DNA of 64,000 nucleotides from Sphingobacterium sp. PCS056 (GCF_023273895.1 NZ_CP096883.1:1116001-1180000), one strand, 5' to 3'; shown: positions 18,701 to 28,366, numbered from the stretch's first letter. Numbers and translations: made by a program. The notes: generated from the letters alone by a model not told the origin.

Positions 18701-19528
18701 ATGAAAAAAATTGCTTTTATCTTACTTGCCATTACTGTTTTTTTTAGTTCATGCTCATCCAAAAAAAACACTGTTTATAAAAGTAAAAATCATACAGGTA
18801 CTCCCTCTTCCAATCTTCCAAGTAAAACCAGACCAGCTGTTTCGGGGAATGCTTATGTTGAAAAATACAAAGATATTGCGATTGCAGAAATGAATAAGTA
18901 TGGTATTCCTGCGAGTATCAAACTTGCTCAGGCCTTACTGGAGTCTGGCAATGGAAATAGTTATTTAGCAACACAGGCTAATAATCATTTTGGAATCAAA
19001 TGTGGCGGGGTATGGAAAGGAAAATCCATTACTCGTCCTGACGATCGCTTTGATGATTGTTTTCGTGTATACGAAAGTCCTGAACAATCATTTCGGGATC
19101 ATTCGGAGTTTTTGTTGCGCAAACGATATTCAGATTTGTTCCTACTCAACAAAAATGACTATAAAGGTTGGGCAAAAGGATTAAAAGCGGCAGGTTATGC
19201 CACCAATCCACGGTATCCGGACTTATTGATTGATATGATTGAACGATATGAACTGTATCGATACGATCGTGTAGAGACGCGTGTAGAGAAGGAGAAAAGA
19301 GAAGTTGTTGTTGAACGGGAGATTGTGCACAATGCAGTCGAAGCTCCTGTGGTACAAACAGAGCAAATCAAGAGTCCTGTAGCAATGCGTATTCATGAAG
19401 TGCAGGGTAAAGATACGCTGTATTCTTTGAGTAAACTGTATGGCATCTCTGTGGATCAGATTAAAGCGTTGAATGGTCTTACGGATACCAATTTGTTTGT
19501 AGGTCAGCTTTTGGTGATTTCGAAGTAA
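18701..19528 (+). CDS. lipoprotein glucosaminidase with C-terminal LysM domain
   Basis: About 275 residues. A lipoprotein signal (ITVFFSSC, lipid cysteine near residue 18) precedes a low-complexity linker. A GH73-type domain follows with YGIPASIKLAQALLESGNGN (catalytic Glu in LLES), NNHFGIKCGG and GWAKGLKAAGYATNP. The C-terminal LysM is HEVQGKDTLYSLSKLYGISV, then IKALNGL. It would be anchored in the outer membrane and bind and cut peptidoglycan. The start was set at the ATG 13 bases after the previous stop, where the lipoprotein signal begins. Confidence 0.85.
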   Translation: MKKIAFILLAITVFFSSCSSKKNTVYKSKNHTGTPSSNLPSKTRPAVSGNAYVEKYKDIAIAEMNKYGIPASIKLAQALLESGNGNSYLATQANNHFGIKCGGVWKGKSITRPDDRFDDCFRVYESPEQSFRDHSEFLLRKRYSDLFLLNKNDYKGWAKGLKAAGYATNPRYPDLLIDMIERYELYRYDRVETRVEKEKREVVVEREIVHNAVEAPVVQTEQIKSPVAMRIHEVQGKDTLYSLSKLYGISVDQIKALNGLTDTNLFVGQLLVISK

Positions 19529-19586
19529 ATCATCAAAAGATGTTAAATATTTCACTTTTGCGAAGCTAAAACGTAGTTTTACAGGA

Positions 19587-20345
19587 GTGAAGAATCTACA
19601 AAATATCGTTATACTCCTTCTTTTTTTTGCGATAGTACCAACAGCTATTGCGCAAAAGAAAATTGAAGGTATTGTTTCCGATTTCCACACGAAACAAAGA
19701 ATTTCCAAAGTAACGATTCGCAATGTCAGGACCAACGAAGAGGTTTATAATAATACGAAAGGTGAATTTTCTATTTTAGCAGAGAAAGGTGATGCTTTGA
19801 TCGCCATTTCACGCGAATACTTCCCAGATACTGTAGTGGTCAGTATGTCTCCCGTTATCTTATTTCATCTGAAACGGGAATCGATATATATTGACGAAGT
19901 TTCTGTAGTAGCAAAAAAAGATCCAGATGAAATATTGAAGAAAGCAAAAACCGATTATGAGAAAGCCTTTAGATTGTCCGAATCAGGAGATTTGTTCTCT
20001 GTGGGACAAAATGGAGCGGGCTTAAGTATCAATTCCATTTATAGTCTTTTTAGTAGAGAAGCTAAGAATGCGAAAAGATTAAAGAAATTGATTGAAAATG
20101 ATTATAAAGACAATGTGATCGAGTATAAATTTTCAACGCAATTGGTAAGCCGTACGACAGGGCTTACTGGTGATGAACTTGATAAATTTAGAAGAATTTT
20201 TAAACCGAGCTACTTTTTTATCATCAGTTGCACGCAATATGAACTGACAAATTATATCAAAGATTGCTACCAGAAGTATCAAAAAAATCCTTCTCGATAT
20301 TTTATTGAGCCATTACCAACAATAAATCCTATTTTAGTACCTTAA
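19587..20345 (+). CDS. secreted protein with carboxypeptidase-regulatory-like domain
   Basis: The 252-residue protein has a signal peptide (about 1-23, ending AIAQ). A CarboxypepD_reg-like beta-sandwich segment follows (IEGIVSDFHTKQRISKVTI, then EFSILAEKGDALIAISREYF), as seen at the N-terminus of many Bacteroidota outer-membrane proteins, and then a helical charged C-terminal part without recognised domain. No barrel is present. The GTG start is supported only by the signal peptide; an AGGAG lies too close to it to be a normal ribosome site. The DUF3078 gene begins 29 bases after its stop. Confidence 0.6.
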   Translation: MKNLQNIVILLLFFAIVPTAIAQKKIEGIVSDFHTKQRISKVTIRNVRTNEEVYNNTKGEFSILAEKGDALIAISREYFPDTVVVSMSPVILFHLKRESIYIDEVSVVAKKDPDEILKKAKTDYEKAFRLSESGDLFSVGQNGAGLSINSIYSLFSREAKNAKRLKKLIENDYKDNVIEYKFSTQLVSRTTGLTGDELDKFRRIFKPSYFFIISCTQYELTNYIKDCYQKYQKNPSRYFIEPLPTINPILVP

Positions 20346-20374
20346 AATTAAGAAAAGAAAAAGAGTCGCTTGAT

Positions 20375-21412
20375 ATGAAGTTACAATCCTTATTTGCCTT
20401 ATTAATTCTTGGTGTATCGTGCAGTACAGTTCGAGCTCAGGTTTTGAAAGACCTTAGAGTAAAGCCAGATTCAGTTATTTCGGAGAATAAACAAGAAAAT
20501 GTCTCCTTAAAGAATATAAGACCTATCGTTCCTAAGTTAGAATTAGAAGTTGATTATTGGAAACATTGGACCAGTTTTGGAGTCAATATCAATCAAGCAG
20601 CATTCAATGATAATTGGAAAGGTGGTGGTGTCGGATCAACAGCGGTAGGCTTAATTGCTAACCATAAGTCGGACTATACCAGAGATAATTTCAACTTCGT
20701 AACCGAGATCGATTTGCGTTACGGAAAAATTAAAAATAAGAGTCAAATTGCAAAGAAAAATAATGACCGTATTTTTTGGGATAATAAACTGTCCTATAAA
20801 TTGTCTCCGAAATGGGCTCTGTATACCTCATTGACATTTGAATCGCAATTTGATGATGGGTTTAGATACAAGACAGAGAACGGTAGAGATACGATTGATT
20901 ATATCGAAAATGCTTTTATGGCACCTGCATACATAACAGAATCTCTGGGTCTTGAGTATAAACCGAGTGCTTCCTATTCGATTCGTTTTGGTACCGGTAC
21001 GGCACGTCAAACGTTAATCTTAGATAATCGGGTTAAGCCTAGATCGGCAGAAGACTATTTTAGAGAATTTGGTGAATATTTTGACCCGAAAAAACCTGAA
21101 AGAGGAACGGGTGAACGTTTTGGGATTAAAGAAGGGGAAGACTTTAAAAATGACCTCGCTTTTCAGATCACCGGAAATATGGATAAAAATTTTACGGATA
21201 AATTGAATGTGAAAGCACGTTATAATTTATTTGCGAATTATAAAAAATTAAATGATCCTTCACATCGTTTGGATGTAACGGTTACAGCTAAAGTTTCTAG
21301 AGCGATCAATGTAAACTTAAATGGAATTATGGTTTACGATTCAGATGTTATTTCACGAGTTCAGTTAAGTGAGTCATTAGCTTTAGGATTAGTCTATAAG
21401 TTACCGAGATAA
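20375..21412 (+). CDS. DUF3078 outer-membrane beta-barrel protein
   Basis: The 345-residue protein has a signal peptide (about 1-22, ending VRAQ) and alternating aromatic strands through to the C-terminus, expected of a beta barrel. The family pattern is YWKHWTSFGVNINQAAFNDN followed by WKGGGVGSTAVGLIANHKS, typical of DUF3078 in Bacteroidota. Function is unknown. The stop overlaps the amidase start as TAATG, so the pair is translationally linked; a role in envelope maintenance is inferred from these neighbours. Confidence 0.75.
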   Translation: MKLQSLFALLILGVSCSTVRAQVLKDLRVKPDSVISENKQENVSLKNIRPIVPKLELEVDYWKHWTSFGVNINQAAFNDNWKGGGVGSTAVGLIANHKSDYTRDNFNFVTEIDLRYGKIKNKSQIAKKNNDRIFWDNKLSYKLSPKWALYTSLTFESQFDDGFRYKTENGRDTIDYIENAFMAPAYITESLGLEYKPSASYSIRFGTGTARQTLILDNRVKPRSAEDYFREFGEYFDPKKPERGTGERFGIKEGEDFKNDLAFQITGNMDKNFTDKLNVKARYNLFANYKKLNDPSHRLDVTVTAKVSRAINVNLNGIMVYDSDVISRVQLSESLALGLVYKLPR

Positions 21413-22287
21413 TGTTGGCAAGGAAATACTTTTGCTGGTATGCTTTATTCTATTGCTTTTTATTCCTAACGGGGTGTAAGAGCAAATCGAGTGTGGTCAA
21501 AAAAGGACCTGCAGAGCAGGTCATACCTGTCAAGATCGATACAGTCATCAAGACGGTGATCGTACATGATACGGTTCCTAAGCTGAGTATAGGCGAGCAT
21601 AAAGTATGGACCTTAGGAAAAATGGGGTCGCATGCAGGTATGAGACAAGAAACCGCTATCCATTATGATATACGTAAACCTAACTACGTTATTATCCATC
21701 ATACTGCACAAAATAGCCTGGATCAGACCATTAGAACTTTTCAAGTTGAGCATACTAAGGTCAGCTCCCATTATGTGATAGGGCGCGATGGTGTCATTGT
21801 CCAGATGCTCAATGATTATGTCAGGGGATGGCATGCCGGCCTATCGAAGTGGGGTACGATCACTGATATGAATTCGATCTCGATTGGAATAGAATTGGAC
21901 AACAATGGCAGAGAAGCATTTCCCGAAGCACAGATAGCAGCTCTTTTGGTCGTTTTAGATACATTAAAAACAAATTACGGAATTCCAACAGCCAATTTTA
22001 TTGGTCATGCAGATATTGCTCCAGCTCGTAAAAATGATCCCAGTGTATTTTTTCCATGGAAAAAATTAGCAGATCGAGGATTTGGCATCTGGTATAATCC
22101 CGCTGAACTCGTCACTGCTCCTGAGACCTTCAATCCAATCGATGCACTGAAAATTATTGGTTATGATACATCCAATTTAAAAGCGGCAATAATAGCCTTT
22201 AAGAGAAAATTTGTGATCAATGATGTGAGTCCTGAACTGACGGTGTACGATAAAAGTATTTTATACAATTTATATTTAAAATATTAA
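21412..22287 (+). CDS. lipoprotein N-acetylmuramoyl-L-alanine amidase (Amidase_2 / PGRP fold)
   Basis: The enzyme cuts the amide bond between muramic acid and the stem peptide. The 291-residue protein has a lipobox (FLFLTGC, cysteine near 22). The amidase domain shows zinc ligands in VIIHHTAQNS (about 94-103) and FIGHADIAPARKNDP (about 196-210), with SSHYVIGRDGVIVQM, GWHAGLS and IGIELDNNG between. Expected on the inner face of the outer membrane. It ends the envelope gene cluster and converges on the symporter gene. Confidence 0.88.
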   Translation: MLARKYFCWYALFYCFLFLTGCKSKSSVVKKGPAEQVIPVKIDTVIKTVIVHDTVPKLSIGEHKVWTLGKMGSHAGMRQETAIHYDIRKPNYVIIHHTAQNSLDQTIRTFQVEHTKVSSHYVIGRDGVIVQMLNDYVRGWHAGLSKWGTITDMNSISIGIELDNNGREAFPEAQIAALLVVLDTLKTNYGIPTANFIGHADIAPARKNDPSVFFPWKKLADRGFGIWYNPAELVTAPETFNPIDALKIIGYDTSNLKAAIIAFKRKFVINDVSPELTVYDKSILYNLYLKY

Positions 22288-22288
22288 G

Positions 22289-23989
22289 CTATTCTACGGA
22301 ATGGCTTTTTTTTCGATCTAACTTTTTCATTAGGTAAGCCAGAATCATAACGGCAAGGCAGCCGATCACATTGAGCCACAAAAAGGCTATGACATCCATC
22401 TTCCAGATTATAAAAATAATGACTTCCGACAGTATTGCGGCGTAAAATACGGCCTTCCCTCCTATCTTTTTCATGTAAAATGCTACGATAAAGATACCAA
22501 GTATGGTCCCATAAAATAAGGATCCTAATATGTTCACTGCCTCGAGGAGATTGCCCAGTTTACTTGCGTAAAGAGCAACAGCAATTGAAAAGATACCCCA
22601 AAATAGGGTGAACATGCGGGACCAAAAAAGATCCTGTTCAGTAGTCGATTGTTTATTGATAAATCGTTTATAGATATCCACAGTACTTGTAGAAGCTAAG
22701 GAGTTGATGGCGCTAGCTGTCGAACCCATGGATGCAAGAAAGATGACCGCGATCAGCAAGCCAATTAAGCCCTTAGGGAACGTGTTGTTGACAAAGGACA
22801 AGAAGATGTAGTTGTTGTCGTTTGTTTCCGCTGAGGGGTTATTTTTCTTGATTAATCCAATGACTTCTGTTCGCATATCATTGAGCTGTTCATTTGAATG
22901 CTTTAGTGCTGCACGGCTTTCATCAATGGTTGATTGGTCATCGAGGTCGATCGCTTTTGTTAACCGATCGATGGTTGTACGTTTCTCATTGCTCAGCAAG
23001 ATCTGTTGCTTTTCCAGATCCTGATAGGAGCTGTTATATTCACTCTGTTTTAATTTATCGATCTCGGCTTGATTGAAAAATATAGGTGGCGTATGGTATT
23101 GATAATAAACAAAAACGAGCACTCCAATAAGTAGAATACAAAATTGCATCGGAATTTTCAATAAACCATTCATGAGTAGGCCTAGTCTGCTTTCTTTAAT
23201 CGAAGATCCCGTCAAATAACGGCCTACTTGACTTTGGTCTGTACCAAAATAAGATAGCTGCAAGAAAAAACCACCGATAATACCTGTCCATACGGTATAT
23301 TGATTATTCAGATCAAATGTGAAGTCTATTGCATTTGTTTTTCCGGATTTTCCTGCGATGTGGAGCGCCTTATAGAGTCCGATATCGGATGGTAATAGTT
23401 TGACCACCAGTATTCCGGCGACAAGTAATGCCCCAAATATAATACTCATCTGGATCAATTGCGTGTGCGAAACAGCTTTAGTACCTCCATATGTCGTATA
23501 GATAACCACCACAGTTCCTATTAACAAGGTCGTGATCGGAAGGTTAATATGTAAGATGCTGGCGATGATCAATGCTGGAGCAAAAATGCTGATACCTGTT
23601 GATATGCCGCGTTGTATCAAGAATAAGAAGGCGGTCAATCCACGAGTTCGAATGTCAAATCGTTTTTCCAAAAACTCATAGGCAGTATATACTCGCAGCT
23701 TATGAAAGATGGGGACAAAAGTGATACACAGTACAATCATGGCCAAAGGAAGGCCAAAATAGAACTGTACGAAACTCATACCCGAACTATATGCCAGACC
23801 AGGGGCAGAAAGAAAGGTGATGGCACTTGCTTGAGTCGCCATCACCGAAAGCCCGACATGATACCAGGGCAAAGATTGATTGCCGAGTAGGTATCCGTCA
23901 ATATTTTTGATTCCTCTACTTTTGTACATACCATACAGTACGATGAGCAAAAGTGTCAGAATAAGGACTATCCAATCGATCGTACTCAT
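22289..23989 (-). CDS. sodium:solute symporter family transporter
   Basis: The 566-residue protein has about 13-14 membrane helices in the SSS (LeuT-like) arrangement, including YLLGNQSLPWYHVGLSVMAT near the N-terminus and FLASMGSTASAINSLAST (about 422-439), which corresponds to the conserved sodium-binding region. A hydrophilic, coiled-coil-like insert of roughly 80 residues (about 310-390) sits between two helices and is unusual in length. The substrate cannot be told from sequence. The start ATG overlaps the stop of a 39-codon membrane ORF by ATGA. Confidence 0.85.
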   Translation of the reverse strand: MSTIDWIVLILTLLLIVLYGMYKSRGIKNIDGYLLGNQSLPWYHVGLSVMATQASAITFLSAPGLAYSSGMSFVQFYFGLPLAMIVLCITFVPIFHKLRVYTAYEFLEKRFDIRTRGLTAFLFLIQRGISTGISIFAPALIIASILHINLPITTLLIGTVVVIYTTYGGTKAVSHTQLIQMSIIFGALLVAGILVVKLLPSDIGLYKALHIAGKSGKTNAIDFTFDLNNQYTVWTGIIGGFFLQLSYFGTDQSQVGRYLTGSSIKESRLGLLMNGLLKIPMQFCILLIGVLVFVYYQYHTPPIFFNQAEIDKLKQSEYNSSYQDLEKQQILLSNEKRTTIDRLTKAIDLDDQSTIDESRAALKHSNEQLNDMRTEVIGLIKKNNPSAETNDNNYIFLSFVNNTFPKGLIGLLIAVIFLASMGSTASAINSLASTSTVDIYKRFINKQSTTEQDLFWSRMFTLFWGIFSIAVALYASKLGNLLEAVNILGSLFYGTILGIFIVAFYMKKIGGKAVFYAAILSEVIIFIIWKMDVIAFLWLNVIGCLAVMILAYLMKKLDRKKSHSVE

Positions 23990-24105
23990 GAAAAATAATT
24001 CGTGAATAGATAGAGGAATAGTATGACCACAAGTAGGCTACACGCAACTAAAATATAAAAGCGCTTCCATTTTTGTGTTAAGGGAGTCTGTTCCCTATCT
24101 GTCAT
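23986..24105 (-). CDS. 39-residue single-helix membrane protein paired with the symporter
   Basis: A short gene reads MTDREQTPLTQKWKRFY, then a single hydrophobic helix (ILVACSLLVVILFLYLF, about 18-34), then a short tail ending FS. The stop overlaps the symporter start as ATGA, and its own start lies inside the end of the next small membrane gene. The basic pre-helix segment suggests a cytoplasmic N-terminus. Small single-helix partners are known for some solute symporters; a companion role here is inferred from position alone. Confidence 0.65.
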   Translation of the reverse strand: MTDREQTPLTQKWKRFYILVACSLLVVILFLYLFTNYFS

Positions 24106-24295
24106 GTGGCTTTTGAGCGTAAAGGTAGCTATTGAAGAAAACTGCAATTACTAAACCAATAACAGCTCCTCCTATGATACTTAAAAATGTCTCGTTTGCA
24201 GTGAATGAAATTAAAGCTCCAAATATGACACCGATTAATACGATTAATCCTTTTGGATTAGGTGCACATGCGCTGTTTTCAACTTGATTTTCCAT
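24095..24295 (-). CDS. 66-residue two-helix membrane protein
   Basis: The protein has two hydrophobic helices (about 17-32 and 39-57; GLIVLIGVIFGALISF and IIGGAVIGLVIAVFFNSYL) with small residues in GxxxG-like spacing that favour helix packing. The tail is QKPHDR. Its end overlaps the 39-residue ORF by 11 bases. The PIG-L gene ends 13 bases before its partner region, so PIG-L, this gene, the small ORF and the symporter run in the same direction as one likely operon. Family not recognised. Confidence 0.6.
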   Translation of the reverse strand: MENQVENSACAPNPKGLIVLIGVIFGALISFTANETFLSIIGGAVIGLVIAVFFNSYLYAQKPHDR

Positions 24296-24308
24296 TGTAA
24301 TGTCTATT

Positions 24309-26762
24309 TTATTTTGATTTTGATAACAAATTTACAAATAATCTGTAAGCTCCGGGAACTCCAGCGGGCAATTGTCTGAAAAATGACAATGATGTATAGA
24401 CAAATCTACCACTTCCATAGTTAGCAATCAAGAGTGATCCATGATGAAGAGGTTCATTTTTATCTTGTATCTGGATCGGTGTCTGGTACCGACTATCGAT
24501 GTCTTCAGCAAAGTATAATCCCCTTTCCTGGATCCAATTGTCAAAATCAGATGCCGTGATTTTATTTGGGTAATTGAAAATCGGGTTTTGTGCATCAAAA
24601 TGGACCACCGCAAGTTCTTCTGTTACCCTACTATTACCGATCCGGAAAGGGTAAGGGCCAAATTGACTGGACAATAATTTATTGTTTACATTATATTGCT
24701 CCAAGACAGTACCCCCATTTTTGACATATTCGTTTAGTTTTGGGCTTACCTGATCCATGGTTTTCAATACATTAAAAGCTCTGATGCCGACAATAATCGC
24801 ATCATACTGCTGTAAGTTTTGCTGTAAAATCTGGGATTCAGACAATATATCCACCGATATGCCAATTGCTTTGAGCGATTCTGGTATCAAATCTCCTGCT
24901 CCGATCAGATAACCAACCTTTTTAATCGGCACTTGTAACTGCAGATTGCTGACCCTCACGGCCAGATCTGGAAACCAGTTAATGGTTGGGATATGATCGT
25001 AATGGATCTGACGATCTATCTTAACCTTTTCATCCGTATCAAAACGGAAGGATAGCGTATCCAATCGCGTCTCTTTTGTTTGAGCTTGAATCGTGAATTC
25101 TTTGCTGATGTGTTGAAGATTGTCCGAAAATTCTAATGTAAACACCTCTGGTGTTATTTTCCAGTTCTTATTGATGACTGAAGAAACTGTTTTCGTTATG
25201 TTTTTAGTATTGCTTTCATTATCAAAAGTCAGTGTGAGCTTCTGTGGAGTGCTGTTTTGACTGAGTACGACCGTTTGATTTGTCGATGCGGTGACAGCAG
25301 GAGCAATTACAATTGGATCGTAGATTTCTCCCCTCACAGGATCTGTAAATTTGTACTGAATAGGCTTTTTATAAGTTAGGGAATTTCCATTGATAAGCAA
25401 TTCATAACTCACAGATGGGTAATCTGGATTTTCTGGTTCTCCAGTTTTATTAAAGTCTGAAAATTGAAATCGACCGATTAGAACCGGTTCGTTGAGCCAA
25501 TACGGCTGGGTCGTTGAAATTGCGTCAAAGGTGCCAGAAAAGCTCGTTAGTGAATTATTTTCCAGCTTTTGATTGATAGCTTGTTCATTTATTTTTTTCA
25601 GTTGCACAGAGGCAATATCTGCTCTTACAATAAGTTGATTGTTTACCTTGATCTGGTCTCCAACAACAAAGTGTGCTCGGTCTGCTAAGCTTTCAATTCG
25701 TATTCCGGCGCATGCAAGTATCAAATCTTTGATTTCATTTGTTTTTTCTAATTTCCAATACGGATCATCGATCGTCTGGATGAGATTCAATACTTCAAAT
25801 AATTGCGGTAGTGACTTTTCAGGAGCGCGGAGTTGATAAGACGCATTTATAGCTTTGATTTTGTCACTTATGATTTTGCCTTTACCTATTCTAGACCAAG
25901 ATTGATCGATTCCTTCGAAGATGTCTATTTTAGCGGGTTTTCCAGCAATAAACTCAAAATATTCTTTCGATTTTCCTACTTGAGCAGCACTACCAAATCC
26001 TTGACTTTTATGCGATGATCTGCTATCCGCAGCAATTTCACCATAAGATTTTCCAATTAAGGGATTGTATTGCCCGATTTCTACCTGCAGTTGATTTTCG
26101 TTTATCGTATTCTGATTGCCAAAATTGTAGGTATTCCAAAGTAATCGTGCTGCTTGCCATGGTTTTACTTGCGTAAGTTGTTCGGGAAAACGAGTTGGAT
26201 CTGCAGCAGCTAGAAAGGCTTCGTGTGCAAGTATTGCTGATGCTTGATGATGGCCGTGTCCGCCCCTTGCATCTGGTGGAAAACGGGTGATAATCACATC
26301 AGGTCTGAATTTTCGAATGATCCATACGGCTTCCCTAAGCACCTGATCTTTATCCCAAAAATTAAAAGTTTCTTCCGATGTTTTGGAAAATCCAAAATCA
26401 AATGCTGAGGTAAAGAACTGCTCACCATGATCGATTTTTCTTGCCGCTAAAAGCTCTTGTGTTCTGATCAAACCGAGCTCGATGCCCTGTTCTGTGCCAA
26501 TTAAGTTTTGACCACCATCTCCTCGAGTCAGTGAAAGATAGCCTGTTTTATAGTGTTTTTCTTGCGCTAGCCAAGCGATTAATTTCGTGTTTTCATCATC
26601 AGGATGAGCTGCAAAGTATAAGACAGAGCCCAGAACATTCAATTTTTCTAATTTTGATTTGATCGTAGCACTATTCCAATTTGTTGCTGCCTTTTGAGCA
26701 TGAGCATGTTGAAAAAGTCCCAAGAAAAGAAGAACGTTGGTAAATAGAATTGATTTTAGCAT
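24309..26762 (-). CDS. large secreted PIG-L family deacetylase
   Basis: The 817-residue protein has a signal peptide (about 1-22, ending AHAQ). The N-terminal PIG-L / LmbE domain carries the zinc motif AAHPDDEN (His53, Asp55, Asp56) and RGGHGHHQASA (about 167-177), which supplies the third ligand. A middle region of beta-rich sequence follows, and a C-terminal alpha-beta part (about 620-817; VGYLIGAGDLIPESL, YDAIIVGIRAFN) resembles a glutamine-amidotransferase-like domain. PIG-L enzymes remove acetyl groups from N-acetylglucosaminyl substrates. The linked symporter may import the product, which is inference. Confidence 0.8.
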   Translation of the reverse strand: MLKSILFTNVLLFLGLFQHAHAQKAATNWNSATIKSKLEKLNVLGSVLYFAAHPDDENTKLIAWLAQEKHYKTGYLSLTRGDGGQNLIGTEQGIELGLIRTQELLAARKIDHGEQFFTSAFDFGFSKTSEETFNFWDKDQVLREAVWIIRKFRPDVIITRFPPDARGGHGHHQASAILAHEAFLAAADPTRFPEQLTQVKPWQAARLLWNTYNFGNQNTINENQLQVEIGQYNPLIGKSYGEIAADSRSSHKSQGFGSAAQVGKSKEYFEFIAGKPAKIDIFEGIDQSWSRIGKGKIISDKIKAINASYQLRAPEKSLPQLFEVLNLIQTIDDPYWKLEKTNEIKDLILACAGIRIESLADRAHFVVGDQIKVNNQLIVRADIASVQLKKINEQAINQKLENNSLTSFSGTFDAISTTQPYWLNEPVLIGRFQFSDFNKTGEPENPDYPSVSYELLINGNSLTYKKPIQYKFTDPVRGEIYDPIVIAPAVTASTNQTVVLSQNSTPQKLTLTFDNESNTKNITKTVSSVINKNWKITPEVFTLEFSDNLQHISKEFTIQAQTKETRLDTLSFRFDTDEKVKIDRQIHYDHIPTINWFPDLAVRVSNLQLQVPIKKVGYLIGAGDLIPESLKAIGISVDILSESQILQQNLQQYDAIIVGIRAFNVLKTMDQVSPKLNEYVKNGGTVLEQYNVNNKLLSSQFGPYPFRIGNSRVTEELAVVHFDAQNPIFNYPNKITASDFDNWIQERGLYFAEDIDSRYQTPIQIQDKNEPLHHGSLLIANYGSGRFVYTSLSFFRQLPAGVPGAYRLFVNLLSKSK

Positions 26763-26795
26763 AGATTAAAGGTAAATATATTGTGGTTAAATAAA

Positions 26796-26827
26796 AAACG
26801 GAAATTCTGTGGGGAGAATTTCCGTTT
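26796..26827 (-). terminator. terminator of the AhpC operon
   Basis: A 13-base-pair perfect stem (AAACGGAAATTCT / AGAATTTCCGTTT) with a 6-base loop is followed on the minus strand by a T-run. It lies 235 bases after the last gene of the operon and close to the start of the PIG-L gene. The rest of the 299-base interval (26763-27061) shows nothing further. Confidence 0.8.
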
Positions 26828-27061
26828 CTAACAATTAAAATATTTTCTTAAAATCTACCCTTTTAAAAGTTTGTTTTTGAGGATAGTCAATTCTTTAAGT
26901 GGTAACCTTTATTACCGCTAAAGATAGTATAATCTTTATTGCAGTTTAGCATTAATTTAGAACAAGTTTTCCACAACATACAGCTTATAAACATTTTCCT
27001 ACTAAAAATGAGTTCTTTAATTGTTAAAACAAGTATTGCTAAAGTGCATTAAAACTATAAT

Positions 27062-27316
27062 TTATTTATCGATAGAACCCAATACACGTTTCATAAACAT
27101 GTTCATGGCATCTTTTTTACTGTTTCCTTCTTTCATTAATTTGTCGACTTCAACAGCACCATAAAGATTGGAGATCAATTCGCCGATCACATCAAGTTCC
27201 TCGTCTTTTAAAGGAGCTTCAACTAAAGATTCCAAGGTTTCGATTGTTTCTAAGACATAATCAACGTCGTTTTGTTCGATAAACTCGGTGATATGTTTAA
27301 TTACTGGAAGCTTCAT
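27062..27316 (-). CDS. small conserved protein of the AhpC operon (DUF6952-like)
   Basis: The 84-residue, acidic, helical protein (MKLPVIKHITEFIEQ, then ETIETLESLVEAPLKDEELD) overlaps the thioredoxin gene by 20 bases. It has no cysteine. The position after a peroxiredoxin and a thioredoxin is conserved in Bacteroidota as far as I recall (DUF6952). Function unknown; a regulatory or partner role in peroxide defence is inferred from context. Confidence 0.6.
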   Translation of the reverse strand: MKLPVIKHITEFIEQNDVDYVLETIETLESLVEAPLKDEELDVIGELISNLYGAVEVDKLMKEGNSKKDAMNMFMKRVLGSIDK

Positions 27317-27611
27317 TGAATAAGTCGATTAAGGCGTCAAATTTATTTGTCTGTACTTGATTTACTAATTTACCGTTTTTAAAAGCTGCAAAAGTTGGCA
27401 AATTGCTGACATTCGCTAGTTTTCTAGATTCAGGAAATTTTTCAGCATCAGCGATAACAAAAGTTACATTTTCATTTTCTGTTGCCAATTTCTTGAATTT
27501 TGGTTTCATTATTTTACAGTTACCACACCAAGTAGCTGCATATTGAACCATTACAATATCGTTATTTTCTACAATTTCTTGTAAATTATCGTTTTCTAAT
27601 TCTTGTACCAT
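27297..27611 (-). CDS. thioredoxin family protein
   Basis: The 104-residue single thioredoxin domain has the active site WCGNC (Cys29, Cys32) rather than the standard WCGPC, and LPTFAAFKNGKLV with the cis-proline (about 74-86). It lacks a signal peptide, so it acts in the cytoplasm. It lies 96 bases downstream of ahpC and probably recycles the peroxiredoxin. The asparagine in the CxxC motif should raise or lower its redox potential relative to classic thioredoxin; the direction is not predictable from sequence. Confidence 0.88.
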   Translation of the reverse strand: MVQELENDNLQEIVENNDIVMVQYAATWCGNCKIMKPKFKKLATENENVTFVIADAEKFPESRKLANVSNLPTFAAFKNGKLVNQVQTNKFDALIDLFNEASSN

Positions 27612-27707
27612 GATTTTGTTGTTTATTTATTGAGAAAGATGAATAAACAAAGGGGAAATGGGATTATCCCCTTTGTCAAAAGACTGCAATGTCGTCTTTA
27701 TTATGGT

Positions 27708-28340
27708 TTAGTTACCAGCTAAATAGCTAGCTACACCGTCACGAGTCGCATGCATAGCTTCTTTTCCTTCTTCCCAGTTTGCAGGACATACTTCACCGAA
27801 ATTTTGAACGTGTGCATAAGCATCGATCAAACGTAAATATTCTTTCACATTACGACCTAATGGCATATCGTTTACAGATTCGTGGAATACGCGACCTGTT
27901 TCATCGATTAAGTAAGTCGCTCTGTAAGAAACTGCAGAACCTTCTACCAATGTACCGTACTCTGGGTGCTCTACTTCTTTAATATCTAAAATACCTAATA
28001 CTGAAGATAAGTTACGTGTAGTATCTGCTAAAATTGGGTATGTTACACCTTCGATACCACCGTTATCTTTAGCTGTATTTAACCAAGCGAAGTGAACTTC
28101 GTTTGTGTCACAAGATGCACCGATAACGATTGTATTACGTTTTTCAAATTCTGGTAAAGCTTCTTGGAAAGCATGTAATTCTGTTGGGCAAACAAAAGTG
28201 AAATCTTTTGGGTACCAAAACAATACTACTTTTTTACCTTCTTGAACTGCTTTTTCGAAAACGTTAATTTGTAAATTATCGCCTAAATAATCGATTGCAT
28301 CTACAGTGATGCTTGGAAAACTTTTACCTGTGAAACTCAT
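27708..28340 (-). CDS. ahpC: 2-Cys peroxiredoxin (AhpC type)
   Basis: It reduces hydrogen and alkyl peroxides. The 210-residue protein has the peroxidatic Cys51 in DFTFVCPTEL and the resolving Cys185 in GEVCPANWEEG, giving a typical 2-Cys enzyme. The C-terminal tail after Cys185 is about 25 residues. No AhpF is adjacent; the downstream thioredoxin is the likely reductant. It is the first gene of an operon ahpC, thioredoxin, small protein. Confidence 0.93.
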   Translation of the reverse strand: MSFTGKSFPSITVDAIDYLGDNLQINVFEKAVQEGKKVVLFWYPKDFTFVCPTELHAFQEALPEFEKRNTIVIGASCDTNEVHFAWLNTAKDNGGIEGVTYPILADTTRNLSSVLGILDIKEVEHPEYGTLVEGSAVSYRATYLIDETGRVFHESVNDMPLGRNVKEYLRLIDAYAHVQNFGEVCPANWEEGKEAMHATRDGVASYLAGN

Positions 28341-28366
28341 AATATATCTTTCTTTTTTTGTTGCTA

